A DNA stretch of 64,000 nucleotides from NCBI GenBank assembly GCA_018343915.1, contig JABRWF010000007.1, forward strand, positions 3,286,001 through 3,350,000, read 5' to 3'. The notes beneath the pieces were generated by a model. It worked only from the letters and a program-made list of their open reading frames with translations, had not been told where the DNA came from and made no database searches. The stretch comes from Agroathelia rolfsii. Lineage: Eukaryota > Basidiomycota > Agaricomycetes > Amylocorticiales > Amylocorticiaceae. Position numbers and translations under genes: made by a program. This document shows, piece by piece, positions 19,943-33,804 of the stretch. Position 1 is the stretch's first letter. Each line of letters opens with the position of its first letter.

Positions 19943-21397
19943 ATGGTCTGCTTCGTTTCTCTGCTAATCTATCCTGTATACCAATGTCTTTGTTCTGTCC
20001 CATAGCCGTCGGTCAACGTATCCGACTCGGTGCCCATCGAGACCGCTCATGAGGACATGATCGTAAGCAGCTGCTTGCTGCCCACCCCCTATACTATATC
20101 TCTGATGGTGCTATGACCCGAAATCGACCTCCCGTAATACCAATACAGCACGACGCTCAACTCGACTATTACGGCAAACGCCTCGCGACCTGCTCCTCAG
20201 ATCGCACCGTCAAGGTCTTTGACGTCGTCGATGGTGAGGCGGCCAAGACAGGACACACGTTCAAAGGGTAGGTGTCACCCGCGCTCCCTATCTCCTCGGT
20301 GATGTACTTATGATTCTAAAAACAACAGGCACACAGGTCCCGTCTGGCAAGTTGCCTGGGCCCACCCGAAATACGGCCAGATCCTCGCGTCGTGTTCGTA
20401 CGATGGCAAGGTGCTGATTTGGAAAGAACAGACCCCCTCAGGCGGATGGCAAAAGGTTAAAGAGCATACGCTGCATACTGCATCTGGTGCGTTTCATACA
20501 CACTCTCCAAGTTGTAGGGATCTAATGTCTTTTGCGGCATGAAATATACAGTCAACTCTGTATCTTGGGCCCCTCACGAGCTTGGCGCGATGCTCGCATG
20601 TGCATCATCGGACGGCAAGCTCTCCGTGCTCACATTCAAAGGTATTTCGTCTTCCCTTTCACTTTCCTCGCTTCGAATCCCCCCGGCTCATCCCATCTAC
20701 GCAGACGACGGTACCTGGGGCGCTGACATCTTCAATGGCCATGCCATCGGTTGCAATGCCGTCTCCTGGGCGCCCGCCACCCAGCCCGGCTCGCTCATCG
20801 CACCGCAATCGAATCCCCTACCTGGCCAGGCCCCCGCCACAGCATCCCCACCCACCGTGAAGCGCTTCGCCTCCGCCGGGTGTGACAACCTCGTGCGGAT
20901 CTGGGCCTTCCGCGAGGATAGCCAGTCGTGGGTAGAAGAGGAGACGCTGGAAGGTCACACGGACTGGGTGCGCGATGTCGCCTGGGCGCCGAATATTGGC
21001 TTGCCCAGGAGTTATATCGCTACGGCTTCGCAGGTATGCGCCTTTCTTTCTTTCTTTCCAGAAACAAATATTATTAGATAGTTAAACACTTTTTTTAATT
21101 AAAAAAAAATAGGACAAAACAGTGATTATATGGACAAAAGACACGCCCTCCTCGCCATGGGTCAAGACGCTGCTCGACCCCAGCGCGAGCGCGACGTCGA
21201 CTACTACTCCCGCTTCGGCCACTACGCCTGCCACTTCGGCGACGGCGGCAAAGGGCAAGTTCCCCGATGTGGTCTGGCGCGTCTCGTGGAGCCTGGCGGG
21301 CAACATTCTCGCGGTCAGCTGTGGGGATGGCAAGGTAACGCTGTGGAAGGAGAATTTGAAGGGCGAGTGGGAGTGTGTGAGTGATATGACGAGTTAA
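19943..21397 (+). CDS. SEC13: SEC13, COPII coat and nuclear pore WD40 protein
   Basis: Sec13 is a six-bladed beta-propeller shared by the COPII outer cage (with Sec31) and the Y-complex of the nuclear pore. Exons: 19943-19945, 20006-20062, 20149-20267, 20329-20486, 20552-20641, 20705-21033, 21113-21397; 346 residues, somewhat longer than the usual 300-320. Diagnostic stretches: [20 protein letters not shown] at the N-terminus, [74 protein letters not shown] and [20 protein letters not shown]. The first exon is the ATG alone, joined through an intron with donor GTCTGC. I chose it because no other in-frame ATG precedes the conserved N-terminus. The 63-nt intron at 20642-20704 keeps frame if retained. 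A Thr/Ala-rich insert lies in the last blade. Confidence 0.95.
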
Positions 21398-21917
21398 GTG
21401 GATTTGGCATGTCACAGTCGGTTGATGCTGGCGATGGTAGGGAGGGGAAGGAGTAGATGGATAGATGCTAGCGGGTGTTGTAAAACCATTCACGAATGAT
21501 TTTTTCCTTTTCCTTTTCCTTTCTCTCTTCGTGCTGATGTAATAGATGGCAGAAAGCACATACATGCCATGACCTTTTGTAAAGTTGGTTGCTTTAGTGC
21601 ATGCACGCCGCACCCAAGCCCCTTTGATCAAGCATTAAGTCGTTAGCCATAGGGTGTACATTATCTCGATCCAGACACAACACATGTCTGAGGCCACTTA
21701 GACAAATCTGGAACACGCGGCCTCAGACTTGCGTCGACTTTAGAAATAGAAGCGACTGGTTCGAACCTAGGCGATATATTTAATCGTCTGAATTACGCTC
21801 AAGTGCTACTCAAACCGTTGAATATACAAAAGGGTAAATAAATGCAAGAAACATGACACATGCTATGGCATACAAGGATTGATATGCAAAAAACGTCAAG
21901 ACCAAAATTACAAAAGT

Positions 21918-24452
21918 TCAATCAGGACTATCAGAATTCCCCAATAATCTCCACAGTCCCGACTTTGTGCGTATTCTAGCGGGTGATGGGCTGCCATTGG
22001 GATCTGGACGTTGGGAATCTGGACTTGGTATGGGATTTGGACTTTTGGCATCTGGATCTTTGAAATCCGGACTTGGGCTTGCTTCGTCCAACATGTCCTG
22101 AATACTTATCACGTGGTCTTTATCGGCACGTTTTAGAGTGTTTAGAAGGTCCGTAGACATCCCGTCATCAGCGGCGCTGCCAAGTGAAGAGAGTAATGAA
22201 CGGTAACGAAAGAGATAAGCAGGCATGTCGCACAAATATGACGGCTTGATTCTGTTATTACTAGCCGACTTTTGCTCCCAAAGACTGCGAACGCCGATCT
22301 CAATTTGGATGGCCTCTGCGATCGCTCCAAGGAAGGACTCATGGCGGGACCGATCCATGACTGAAATCGAATCTTGAACGGGCGCTTCAAGATGGGCATG
22401 ATATCTGAAAACGTGGTCCGCTATATTCCAGAAAACGCGGGTACGTGCAGAAGGAAATCTTTTACGCTCAGGCTCGTTGCCCTGCGCCGTTATCGCCTCG
22501 GCCGTCGAATTTGAGTTGAGCTGATCAGAAGATGACAATGGCAGCGTATAGAGGCGGATGAAGCGCGTGGCTGTGAGCATCATGTTTTTTATTATAATGC
22601 CTGTCAGATTTATGAAATGCGAGAGGATAGTACTCATTAGTCATCTTTGAAGGTAGACATCAATTCGATTAACATACCATTGGGTTGCTCATTATTTTCC
22701 GAATACATGCTATCCAAGAAAGAGTGAGAGATGCCTATAGCCAAACAGGTGACTGCACGATCACAGTTGTCTTCGGCCTGGGGACGTAGTAATTCCTTAG
22801 GATTCATATTTGTTTGCTCGTTTCCTGGTAGTTCAACTTGAAGTTTGTCCAAGTCCTCTCCCACGACCCTTTCAAAGCCATATTTCAAGCATTTAGAAAT
22901 CCTTTTCCCAAGATGGTTTCGCAAAAGCCAATGCGGAGAAAAGGTTAACTCTAACTCGGAAGAAGAGTCCGTCCTAAAGCGGAACAATACAAGGATGCGC
23001 AGGATTTCGGTGATGATATTGAGAACGTCCTGACTCCTCAACTTGGAGAGGGACGAATCGGATGATTGCCACTGGAAAAAGGTTTCAATAAAGGAGATGA
23101 AGTAATCCAAAAGTTTGTGTTCCAATTTTCTGTCGAGTTCTTGAATGCTTTTGGAGAGACGAGAGATAGATTTCTCATTGAAGGCGATTCGTGCACCGCT
23201 AGAACCGTCCCAAGCCTGGGTAGAAACATTAAGTGATTTCGGAAAGAGTTCGTCCAGGATAGCATCAAAGTTTTGACATTCATCGAAGCTTTTTGGCAGC
23301 GACCTGTTGGTCTTCATCATGCCGTAAAGGAATGTGCAAAATGAAAGGTATGGCATAGTGAAATTCTGGCATGTCCTCTCGAGACCAGATGTCACCCATC
23401 GGTTATTCTTTTCTTCCTTCCACGAAAGGTGAGCGGGTGGAACGTCAGATGCATCGGAGATGCATTTCTCAATGAGATTGTTGGTTAAATGGCAGCCTGC
23501 GTGGGTAAAGAGCCAGACGAGGATGTTGGCCTGGTCAGCGGCGGTTTTTTCCGGGGTGTGATCTAAGCGATGTAGCATATCTGATTTTACCCAGCTGTCA
23601 TAGTCCTTCCAGTTGTACACCGATGAGGGACTTAGGACGGATTTCGGGGATGTTAGGAGCCTCTGTAGTCCTTCTTGAGCACGTTTGAAAGGGTTGCGAC
23701 CAACATGCTTTGTCGAGGGAACGTCTGAGTCCGGCGAACCAAAGAAGCGGATTAGAACGATGAGAGATTTTGCTGACAACTTGCGAATAAAACGTCCAAT
23801 ATGTAAAAGAGACGACCCCAAAAACGTCCTATATGGCAACGAGGGTAGAATCGTAGGTAGAACCGTGCAGGAAATTGCGATAAATAGGATTATGCAGATT
23901 GCAGTTGTGATTGCCTTCGCAGCTAACTCACTGACCTCCCACAGCAGTAATGCAAGTCCAACAAAGAACAGGACCAAAGCAACTTCCAGGAATACTGTCA
24001 TGACTGACAGCATAGTGTGAGAGCGCCATGATTTTAGAGCATTGTAGCGGCACTGCCGAACGCGGACGGCATGTTGCACAGGAAAGATCGTGATCCAACG
24101 AATGTACTCGTGATACCACTGCTTGACAAGAAGGCCAAACAAAGCTGAGCCGAGAGATAAGACGAGGCTTAAAAACCAAAGCGAAGCGACTGTCGTGAGT
24201 CGCTTCGAGGGGTCTGAAGGTGTCAGTGGCACACTAGTGATGGGTGCAACCTGGCCTAGTGAAATTGAATGTAGTTGCCTGGATAAATCTACGAGAATCG
24301 GAGCAGATAGCTGCGTATTATCAGGCTGCAGCTCGACGTAGATCTCGACAAGGAAGGGCGTTAGGACTGCTGAAAATAGACCGGCCTGTCAAATGGATTC
24401 GGATTTAGTGATACGGGAGACTACTGAGATACAGCGTAACAGAGGGCTCACA
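21918..24452 (-). CDS. DUF6535 membrane protein, 5' end apparently broken
   Basis: Two in-frame exons, 24385-22678 and 22600-21918 (797 codons), encode the DUF6535 core: AGLFSAVLTPFLVEIYVEL, ASLWFLSLVLSLGSALFGLL, VKQWYHEYIRW, then MLSVMTVFLEVALVLFFVGL and a fourth hydrophobic segment. These are the four membrane spans of a mushroom-specific family with unknown function. The long soluble C-terminus (about 550 residues) ends in Pro/Ser/Asp repeats. Upstream, homologous sequence continues through a GTGAGC intron (24386-24451), but the conserved Leu before IFAGLFSAV is a TAG at 24458-24460. About 50 bases further up, one base seems lost (EELKS/YDEDWIRR). No in-frame ATG precedes the first span. 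I therefore think the 5' part is mutated although the rest is open; an unrecognised exon could rescue it. Confidence 0.7.
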
Positions 24453-24719
24453 AAAATCTATAGATCGCCAATGTGGTCACTCCTCCGCCTTATCCAATCT
24501 TCATCATACTTTTGAGTTCTTCATACACACTCTGCCACCCCTGACCTTCAACCTCTTCTATGTTGGTCGCCGTCTCACCCTCATCAAGGCTAGCGGCATC
24601 CTGAGATAAAGACATTAGTAGGGTCTACTACAAATACTTGAGCTCAAACCAAACCTGCTGGTTCCTAGCTCGAGTATCGTTATTCCCCTCAAATGCGAAG
24701 GTTACTCGATTCAGGCCCT

Positions 24720-27700
24720 ATATTTGTAAAATAAGTATGTTCTTATACATTTCAGATGTACTAAGCCAGGCCATCATACCGCTGAAATAAATGATGTCAA
24801 GACCGCATTTATCGAAGGTAAATCAGTCTGCACTGGTGGGGTCTGGTTTTCGGGTTTATTTGCACTGCTGTGCAAGGCGTTGCGGTGGTTTTTCTACGAT
24901 CCATAGAGGTATTAACTCGCTGGCATATCGATCGCATTGGATAAGACGAACTCTATTGCTTATGTCGGCCCCTTTCATGTCGAGCGAAACATGATTCGTT
25001 GTCTGAGAACCTGGGGGATTGGATGGACGCATGAACAAACAATTGTATTGACGATTAACTTGAAAGTCAGAAGTAGCGGGTTGGCTAGTATTACGGGATC
25101 GAAAGGCGTGATATATTGGGTCGATTAGGAAGATGCAAGCCAATAGATCTTCTAACTTATTTATATCAATTTGGAGGTGCGTATATCACTAGAGCTGCTA
25201 GCCATCATTTTACTAGGGTCGGAATAATGGTATCCTGTGTAGTAATATTTCCATATGTGCATATGTTATTGATCATGAGTTGGTTCTTTTGCCTAGACTT
25301 TTACCTTTAGAGTGTGTTGCTCGGCTTCATACCTGCCTGATTGTAAACTCTCCAGATACGACTTGATATTGTGGTCACACCTCCCTGACGGGAAGCATTC
25401 ATGCACATCCCCCACTATGATACCTTTCACGATAGTTTTTAGTATTCTACCTATAATCGGGACTCGTGTAAGTGGCTCAAAGACACTAGGAATGAATTCA
25501 AAACGAATGTCTCGCTTCTGACAAGTTCACCGGTCATCCGTTTCGATAAAGATAGCTGCCTCATTCCTATAAACGCCCAAAGTCTAATGAACTATGAAAC
25601 AATTTCACCCTTATCGGAAGCGGCTATCTGTCATCAATGGCGCCCATCCTGGATGATGTGTGACTTATGGACTGCATTGTGGTGATAGTTCAATAGACAG
25701 CGTTGGATACGATTCAATTCAGACATCGCACTAGAGTCACTATGTTCATGAGTGCGGCAGCCGAGACAAGTCTACCAGTAATCTAAATGATTCCAGTCGA
25801 AGTCACTACCAGTTTATCAATAATAGATTGCTTGAATGGTATTCCATTCCTTCGATCGCTTCCAGTATATTGACAGAAATACGCGCAACGAGTTAGTGCA
25901 AGATGGTACAGAAGAAAATGTCGTGGTGATGTTATCGGTCAGACAAGTAGGTCAAAAGTTGGGTTAATTATGCGAGTAACAGTGTGGCTAGCTAGAGGTG
26001 CAGTCCCCAGATGATGGCGAGGAGCGAGGATCCGAGTCGGCGAGCGCGAGCGAAAGGACAGAAAACATATAACAAGGGATAGAGTTAATAAAGAGCCGTG
26101 ACAGCACATTGATGCATGTTGGACAAGCATGACATGCACATCATCACATGTACGCGGCTGATTGATCTGGTTCTATCCTGCCAACTTTGGATGATGCTGT
26201 CTCTTGCACCCAAGGCGTGTCCATTTGACCTGAAGCTAGAACCATCAGAGTTTAATCTGTCGGCCTATTTGTCTGCCCGGTTCTATAGTATCCATCGCCT
26301 ATACCTATCTTCCTCGACTTCCTATTCTGTTTCTCTGCTGCCAGGAGCGACATTAATTAAGTGGTATCCTATTCGTTCCTACAGGTCCCCAATTAACACA
26401 TTTGCTAGGTACTCGAACACGCCAGGCGGGACACTGTAGAAGAACGGTGTCAAGATCGCCAACTTGACTTGACTGTGTGTTCGACCCTCCAGCGGCATGT
26501 GTTGGCCTCTGAAAATATGATGTATGAAATTACTCCAACAGTTGTCTCTAAAAATGATAGACGGAAAGACGAGTAACATGCCATGTGTCCTTGATAAACT
26601 GGCTGCTTCAATATACCGCTTCCTACTTCGCTTCAGCACCAAATGAACCCCAGTTTGGATTATCATCAATCTAAACTATAGTCTAGTACTAGGGGTTTGC
26701 ATTTTACCCTCAGTGGATATGTACTCCTACAAAAGTACGGTATTGGGTATGACTTGCAGGGTAAAGAGAGTTGATATCGACCGTTGGACGCTCAGCACTC
26801 AACAGGCATTTTCAAATAGACCTGGTTTCTCATTTAATTGTGGTCACTACCACCACTTCCATCGATGATACACTAACATTGGCTGTGGGAATGCCGGCCA
26901 AGTCGCTTAACCGATAGCATAATGCCAAAATAACCCCGTCTTCAGAGCCTCTTGGAAGAGAGACACCAAACGGAGGGGCCTTACTACTGAGCATCGCGGT
27001 CTAGCCACTATTTTATACTAGTTGGCTGGATCCTACCTGCTAGAAAGAGATACTCAGTCAGAAATAGCGGCTGTTACCGGGAGCGATCATAGCTGAGTGG
27101 ACTTACTGAGGATAGAAGAACTGGGAGACGGTAATAGCTCTACTATCTTATATTTGTTGATACAAGCTTATTACTGTACTACTAAGAGCAACAACCGCCG
27201 GGATAGTCGGCAGTGCCTAGTAGCGTTGCCTTTTTCCATCTTAGTCTGTGAAAGACCAGGGGACGACAGATGAACTTTATAACCGAAGATTTGGTCAAGC
27301 TGGGTTAGCACAGTGCTCAGAACACTACAACTGGCCAACTGGCCTGAGGTGTTTAAAGTGAAAAGGTTTGACTCAACCCTATCCATGATGAGACCTGTTC
27401 GTACAGGAGCGCCTATTTTTCAGTTCGTTACCATGGGCTCTTGTGCACTCATGATCCCTATGATCCCGGCGCACATACCAATTCCGGTTTGATTGAGTGC
27501 TGCTTTAAATAATATAGCACCTACTTATGGAACGTGTTACGTTAGTGTTGATATTGGCGTATATAATGCACATGAGTCCGTCGCGGTTGACGAACAAGAA
27601 GCGCATCCGCCGGCCGGAATTCGACTGGGCCGAGACCACTCATCGGTGCTCTTCTCCTGCATTTCAAAGTGGATCTCAAAGGTGTGATGATACAGGTATT

Positions 27701-29577
27701 TGCATGCTCTTGTCGACCAGCAACCTGTACCAGGCACTTATGCTCTCGTGTACCCATCAACAGCAGAACACCCCGAAAAAAATAATGAAAAGAACAAATG
27801 AATGATGGGATCTTTTGATATTGATTCGTTTCCTTCGGCATAAATCTAGAATCATCCCATTGGTGGATGCTTTATTACAATTGCTTTAGGGCAACATAAG
27901 GAGGAAAGAGGTGCCTTGATGTCGAATACCCAGAGCATACGGCGCATGATGCTTGGTGAGTAAGTATTTTTGATGCAAGGCACACCAGTCGAGTCAAAGT
28001 GGTGTACTACCTGGTGTTGTGCGCTTATACTATGCGGCGGCGGATGGATTGAGTGAGCGAGCGCTTAATGAGGTCGTTTCACTTTAGTTTCCCTCAGCCA
28101 CTTGTTTGATGCGCCAATGAATTATGTATGCTAAGATTAGGACGGAGGATCATTGGATGAGAAATGAGGCGTATGATGTATCTGCGTGGATGGGTTGTAT
28201 TTTCAGCCCTTTCTCCACGAAAATAGATGTGTGCAAAAAAAAAAAAACATGGTCAGCTGCAGTGGACAGCTGGAAGTGTTTCGAGCGTATATATAGCCCT
28301 TGACTTTAGACGGTGTATTAGTACCACAATGAAGCAAGTGCGCGCGTGAGCTGCATGTTGACGACGCCTGTTGCATTTAACGAGGGGGCTAAATTTGGAC
28401 TTCTCTCCTCCGTCCCGGATTCCAAAAAAAAAGGGGATCGAAGCTTGTGTTGCCGCATCTGCCGACGGCATCTACTGACAGGATCCGCCGCGGAGGACAA
28501 GGGCGTATTCTCGAAATGGGTATTTCCGAACGGGGCTTGTCCGTTTGAGGTATTTGCAGGTGTTCTGAGTGATTGCCGTAATACGGGATGACGACGCCGC
28601 CGAAAGTCTATAGGTTGATGATGAATGAATGAATCTATAAAATCCGAGTCATCTTTGTTCGTTGCATTGTGTCTGGTTTCAAATGGGTCGAAGTTGAACA
28701 TCTTCGTGTTGCATTGCATTGTCGATTCATGGTTATCATCATGGTAGGTTGTTGAACTAGGCCAGTATATTGAGCCATCGAGCAGGGAAGAGAGCCAAGA
28801 CTGGATCTGCTAGACGGATGTGCCACGAGAATGGCATGTGCCGGATTGAATGGATTGTGTGTCGTCAGTGGCGAAGGGTAGGACGAGATTAGCACAGAAC
28901 GTCATTTATGAGGTCTGTTCTGGCAAGACACGAATTCATTGAATTCGATGATGCATGGCGCTGGGAAAAATATGAAAAATTCAATTTCTTTGCTTGTGGT
29001 TGGCCTGTAGGCGTGGGGGAAGCAGGGCCATAGTGGGCCAAATAGCGAGGATGTTGCCGGTTCTATATATTGATTGTGCGCTGCCCAGGGAAGACGGGGA
29101 AGGGGACTAATGACGGGATGCTTCCTTGTTGTCTGTTCTTTCGTGCTGTGCTCGCCTCACTGCCACTGCCAAGGCCCATCCCGCCCTTGGGCGCAGAACT
29201 TGGTCCGGAGATGGAATGCATGATGCGTATCTCTCCTCCTACGAACGCGAAATGGCGCAGGGCGCAGGGCGCAGGACCAGGGCAACACGGGGCCTCGGAG
29301 GGGATAGCAAGGCGACTAAGAATAGCAGGTGGCCAATGCGGCATCCGGCTAGCGCACGCTTACCTAACATGGTCTATAGATAAATCATTTGTGAATATAA
29401 AGTTTCACCGTCACGCAGGTCTCCATCCATCCTCCTCTCTCTCTTTCCAACCGCGTCTCTCCCTCTCATCCATCTTCCCTTTTGTCTGTCGCGCGCTTCG
29501 TGCGGCACCGTTGGATCATACATATCTAGAGATATATCCCACATAGTCGCTGGTTACACTTCCATCAGATTCCGCAA
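24720..29577. other. Long intergenic region without recognised genes
   Basis: This 4.9-kb stretch is AT-rich on the left and becomes GC-richer towards the chitin deacetylase. Only short ORFs are present, none with a recognisable domain or a convincing set of introns. No terminal repeats or long direct repeats were seen. The last 150 bp before 29578 is pyrimidine-rich (CTCTCTCTTTCC), as is common upstream of fungal start codons. Confidence 0.5.
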
Positions 29578-31326
29578 ATGATTCTGTCGTCGCTCATTTC
29601 TTCCGCCCCCGCACGGGCCGCCGCCCTCCTCATGGGCGTATCTCTCCTTGCCTCGCCCGCCCTCGCAACCTGTACCGACGAGGAATGCCAGGCCCAAATC
29701 ACAGGTATGCATAGTTGTCCGATGGCGATGGACAGCTCCACTCCATTCACATGCTTTTTCTGCTTCCGGTTACCGAATGTGCTAATTCGACATGTTGACA
29801 TTCTCCGCAGACATCAACGAAGAGTGCACACCTTACTACTACGCGCCTTCGGCTACGCAAATCCACAACTTCCCCACCATCTGGCAACCGGCCAGCATCC
29901 TGCCCAATGATACGGAGGCGCAGCAGGCATGGGCTACAATCCAGCCTCAAATTCCTACCAACATCTCCGTCAAGCTCGGCACGATTTTGGGCAACTTCTC
30001 CAACTTCACTCCCACGTACTCGTACACCGACCCTGATTGTTGGTGGACTTACCATCAGTGCGTGACGCCCAAATTGGCCAGTCTGCCCGAGGATGTTGCC
30101 GGCGTCCCCGAGGTGAGCTATAAATGCGATAATATTTGGTGAGATTGCTAATTTTCTTTCAGCCCTTGACCCTTGGTTACGGCTTTGACGACGGACCCAA
30201 CTGCTCGCACAATGCCTTCTATGACTACTTGACGTCTCAGAACCAGAAAGCCAGTGAGTTTGGTTTTTCGCTTTCTTGGGTAGCGGAGGGCTCATTTGTA
30301 TTCTAGCCATGTTCTATATCGGTAGCAACGTCATGGACTGGCCTTTGGAAGCTCAGCGTGCAGTTTCTGACGGTCACGAAATTTGCGTCCGTGCGTAGGA
30401 ATAATCCTTGTTTAACTTTTAATATTTGATACTGATGCTCTGTTTGCTTAGACACCTGGTCTCACCACTACAGTGAGTATCCTCAGCTTGGCAGTGACGA
30501 TCTAATCGTTGATTAATTCTCCTAGTGACTGCTTTCGAGAGTGAGGACGCCTTCGCCGAATTCTACTACACCATCAAGGCCATCAAGCTCGTCACTGGTG
30601 TCACCCCCACCTGCTGGCGTGTAAGTTTCATTACCCTTTTATCAAGATTTGATTCTGATATGCTTTTCAGCCCCCCTACGGTGATGTTGATGATCGTATC
30701 CGTGCCATCGCCAACGCCATGGGTCTGCGCACCGTCATGTGGCAATACGACTCCAACGACTGGCGTGTCGGCTCTGGTGATGGCACTACCCCCGCCATGG
30801 TCGATGCCAACTACGAGGCTCTCATCCAGCGCGCTGAGAATGGCACATTCAATGACGCCGGTACCATTATGCTCACCCATGAGTTGAACAACTTCACGAT
30901 GAGCGAGGCCATGAAGTTCTTCCCTCAGCTCCGTCAAGCCTTCAAGGTGAGTTGATTGGAAGTGAAATTATTTGGCGGTAGCTAATTAGTCTTTCAGAAC
31001 ATGGTCCCCGTCAATGTTGCCTTGAACAAGACCAACCTGTACGTTGAGAGTAACGTCACTGGTATGACTTTCGAGCAGTGTAAGTTTCTGATCTTGAAGA
31101 ACTTGTTTCTATGTGATCCTAATCGCCTCTGTGTACAGACGTTGCTAAATACGGCTATGTTCAAAACTCGACCAACGGAACCTCGTCCTCGAGTGGCGGT
31201 TCGTCCTCATCTGGATCTGGATCTTCATCTTCCTCAGCCAAGCAGTCCGGTGCTATTTCCACCGTCATCCCTGGCGTCGCTGCCCTTGCATCGCTCTTCG
31301 CTGGTGCCGTTGCCATGTTCTCATAA
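29578..31326 (+). CDS. Chitin deacetylase (carbohydrate esterase family 4), GPI-anchored
   Basis: It removes acetyl groups from chitin to give chitosan in the cell wall. Nine exons: 29578-29704, 29811-30112, 30163-30253, 30307-30390, 30452-30472, 30526-30620, 30671-30946, 30998-31079, 31139-31326; 421 residues, all junctions GT-AG and in frame. It has a signal peptide (ALLMGVSLLASPALA). CE4 motifs: GYGFDDGPNC (148-157, Asp152/Asp153), the metal-binding HTWSHH (202-207, exon 5 being only 21 nt), WRPPYGDVDDR (239-249), DSNDW (267-271) and MLTHEL (307-312). The tail is a Ser/Gly-rich linker followed by a hydrophobic segment (GVAALASLFAGAVAMFS), the usual GPI-attachment signal. Motif 1 has GFDDGP where many family members have TFDDGP. 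Confidence 0.95.
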
Positions 31327-33804
31327 ACGGCAAGTGCATGGCCCTGAGCTCCCTCGGGCAAAAGACCCAGCCGGCGACGTGTTCCCCTCCGCTGGCCAGT
31401 CAATTGCATCTCGCGAGGGACTATTCCTTTTCCTTAGATGTTGGATGATGTTTATCGGATGTGTACCTTAATAATAATCGTTGGTTGTCTAGTTGGATGT
31501 TGGCTAATGGAGGAGGGTGAATGCACTGTGATACCCTTGTAGCTCTCTCTTGTCTTAGCGACAAACACCTCATCGCTTCCATCCTTTTGCAGCTCGGCGA
31601 TGTCGTTTATATGTCTATCTTCGTCGAGAGAAATAATCATTGTTTTGCTCCCATTACTATTTCTTTCTTTTTTCCTTGATCTCTCTCATGACATGACTCT
31701 TTTCCTACCTGTTTCCTTACTTTACACTATCTCCCGGACCGCATCTCTTGTTTTTTATTCTCGCTCTCTGGACTGTTCAATTGAGCCCTGCCTCATTTTT
31801 GCAAAATGATGACGACTTTTTTCCTCTTGTTCATTTTTTTTCTTCTTTTCTCTCCATAACAACCATATACCACCTAGCCTGGATATGAGATATTCAAGCG
31901 CTGTTATAATCTCCTGGTTGTATGAGTGGTTGAGTATTGCCTGAGGCAAGAGTATGTGAGCTAAGTTTTTTATAGGAGCAGCTTGGGGTAAAGAGAAGAA
32001 GTTAGTATTGGAGAAGCTCGAATGTGAATGCTTGAAAGTTGATGAAGTCTCATCTTCTGTGGCGGATTTTTCTGTTTCAGCCCCTCTTAGGCCGCTGCCA
32101 GTGTCCAACAAATACTAGTCGCAAAATGATACCATCCAAGTCAAAACATGCGATCTCCGGGCCCTGCACAAGACGCCGTGGGGTAGTACTGCTTTAGAGA
32201 TTATTCATCCAGGATCTATGCGGTGAGATCAAGTCTGGTGCGCGGCGCGCTATCATCCGACTCGCTGGTCACATTTCTCGGTAGTATACTTTCGTTCACG
32301 TTGGCGGTTGCGCTGAAGGCAAGTTGGCTATTTCTTAATCGGGATGATGTTTCCAGCTGGTGCGCGCCGTGTATCCTACTACTACTGCAGGGGAAACGAA
32401 GGCTTTGTCAATACGTAGTATAGTATGGACGCTATTTTCCTGTTCTCGGGCTAGCGAATACGCCCTCGGTCTTGAATCTGAACGTCTTGAATTTGCTTGA
32501 CTCCGTGCTCCGCCTTGGAGGCGCGGTGCGACGATCCGACGATAGAGCCTCGGCAAGAAGACCCCACCAGGTTTTTTTCTTCTTCTCCACTACAGTGGCC
32601 TCCCACTTACTTCATTCACTTTCGTGTCACTGCAGGAGAAAATGATGAAACTCGCCTGGGAGAAATTGGAAACAGTTAGTCAGTCAGTCAACAGTACCCC
32701 TGTCCATCTCCGCTTTCTCAAGAGCTTAGTAAATTCCAGACGCCGCCCCGCCGGACGGTCAAGAAGTTGATGCAGATCATCATCGCTGAAGCGCTGACGC
32801 GCCGCCACCTCCGAGTCACCTGGATGCCTATCTCAAAAATTCATCCTCCCCTTCGTCATGGGTTTTTTTTTTTTTTTTTTTTTTGCGCAGCTAAACGCCG
32901 TAGCTATTGCGACCAAAAAAATCTAGGTCCATTGAGGCTCTTAGTGACGGTGCACAATTGAGCCTGATTGCTGTTCCTCCCCATCGTTGGTGACTGGAGT
33001 TATCACTTCAGAAAAGAGTTCGAGAGCGGTGCCAGGGGGACTAACTTGAAAGCAAACCTTGCCAAATGCGAAGTATTACTTTGAAAGCCAAGGCGATTAA
33101 TCATAAAATACATACATTCACAGGAGAACAATTGCTATATTATTGACAGTGTATACATGGTTGCAATATCCATATTTACGTCCAAAGTATGAAATCGTGA
33201 GACTTCAATGGCTTGTGCGGTATCAAGGAAATTGGATCGCGAGTAAGGATAATACCCGAATTTCCTGATATAAAAAAAAAAAAACTAATACATCATATAT
33301 TCTGACATATACCTACATGGCCTGTTTACCTTCTCCCTTCTTAAGCTGATGCCCACCTGCAGGTTATGCACATACGGAGTAATCCAAGTTGGAAGTTGTG
33401 GAAATAAATGTGTACGCATTGCAGGCTAGTAGTAGTAACTTGGAATTACAACTTTACGTAAAAGAGTACAGATAGTATATGTACAGCTACTCGCAAAAAT
33501 CGGCGGAATAGAGGTTTAAGCTCAGCTCAAGCTGAGTCAAGCATAGTATGGTGGAGGGTCCTAGCTCAAAACGTCTCAGTATACCGATATCGCCTCATTT
33601 GTGTCTAGTTATAACTAAACTCACATGGTTGGGATACCCGTGTTCAAATACCAGGTCTTCGCACAGAATGGCAACATTACTTGAGGTGTGGTGGGACTCA
33701 TTAGCATCTTGTTCGAGGCTTTCAAGCTATAATGACAATTGTATACGTTAGTACTAGTAAGGCGTATTACATGCAGAATGAGATACTTACATGAATACGA
33801 TTAC
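31327..33804. other. Intergenic region without recognised genes
   Basis: It contains the chitin deacetylase 3' flank and then mixed-composition sequence with a T homopolymer (about 32862-32884) and a short A run (33271-33282). The only ORFs are short and have no recognisable domain. Confidence 0.5.

Noticed and set aside
21754..21770. GGTTCGAACC resembling a tRNA B-box
   Set aside because: No matching D-arm, anticodon arm or acceptor stem could be folded around it.
28253..28719. Short ORFs on both strands upstream of the chitin deacetylase
   Set aside because: No domain or splice-compatible neighbours were found; they overlap each other in antisense.
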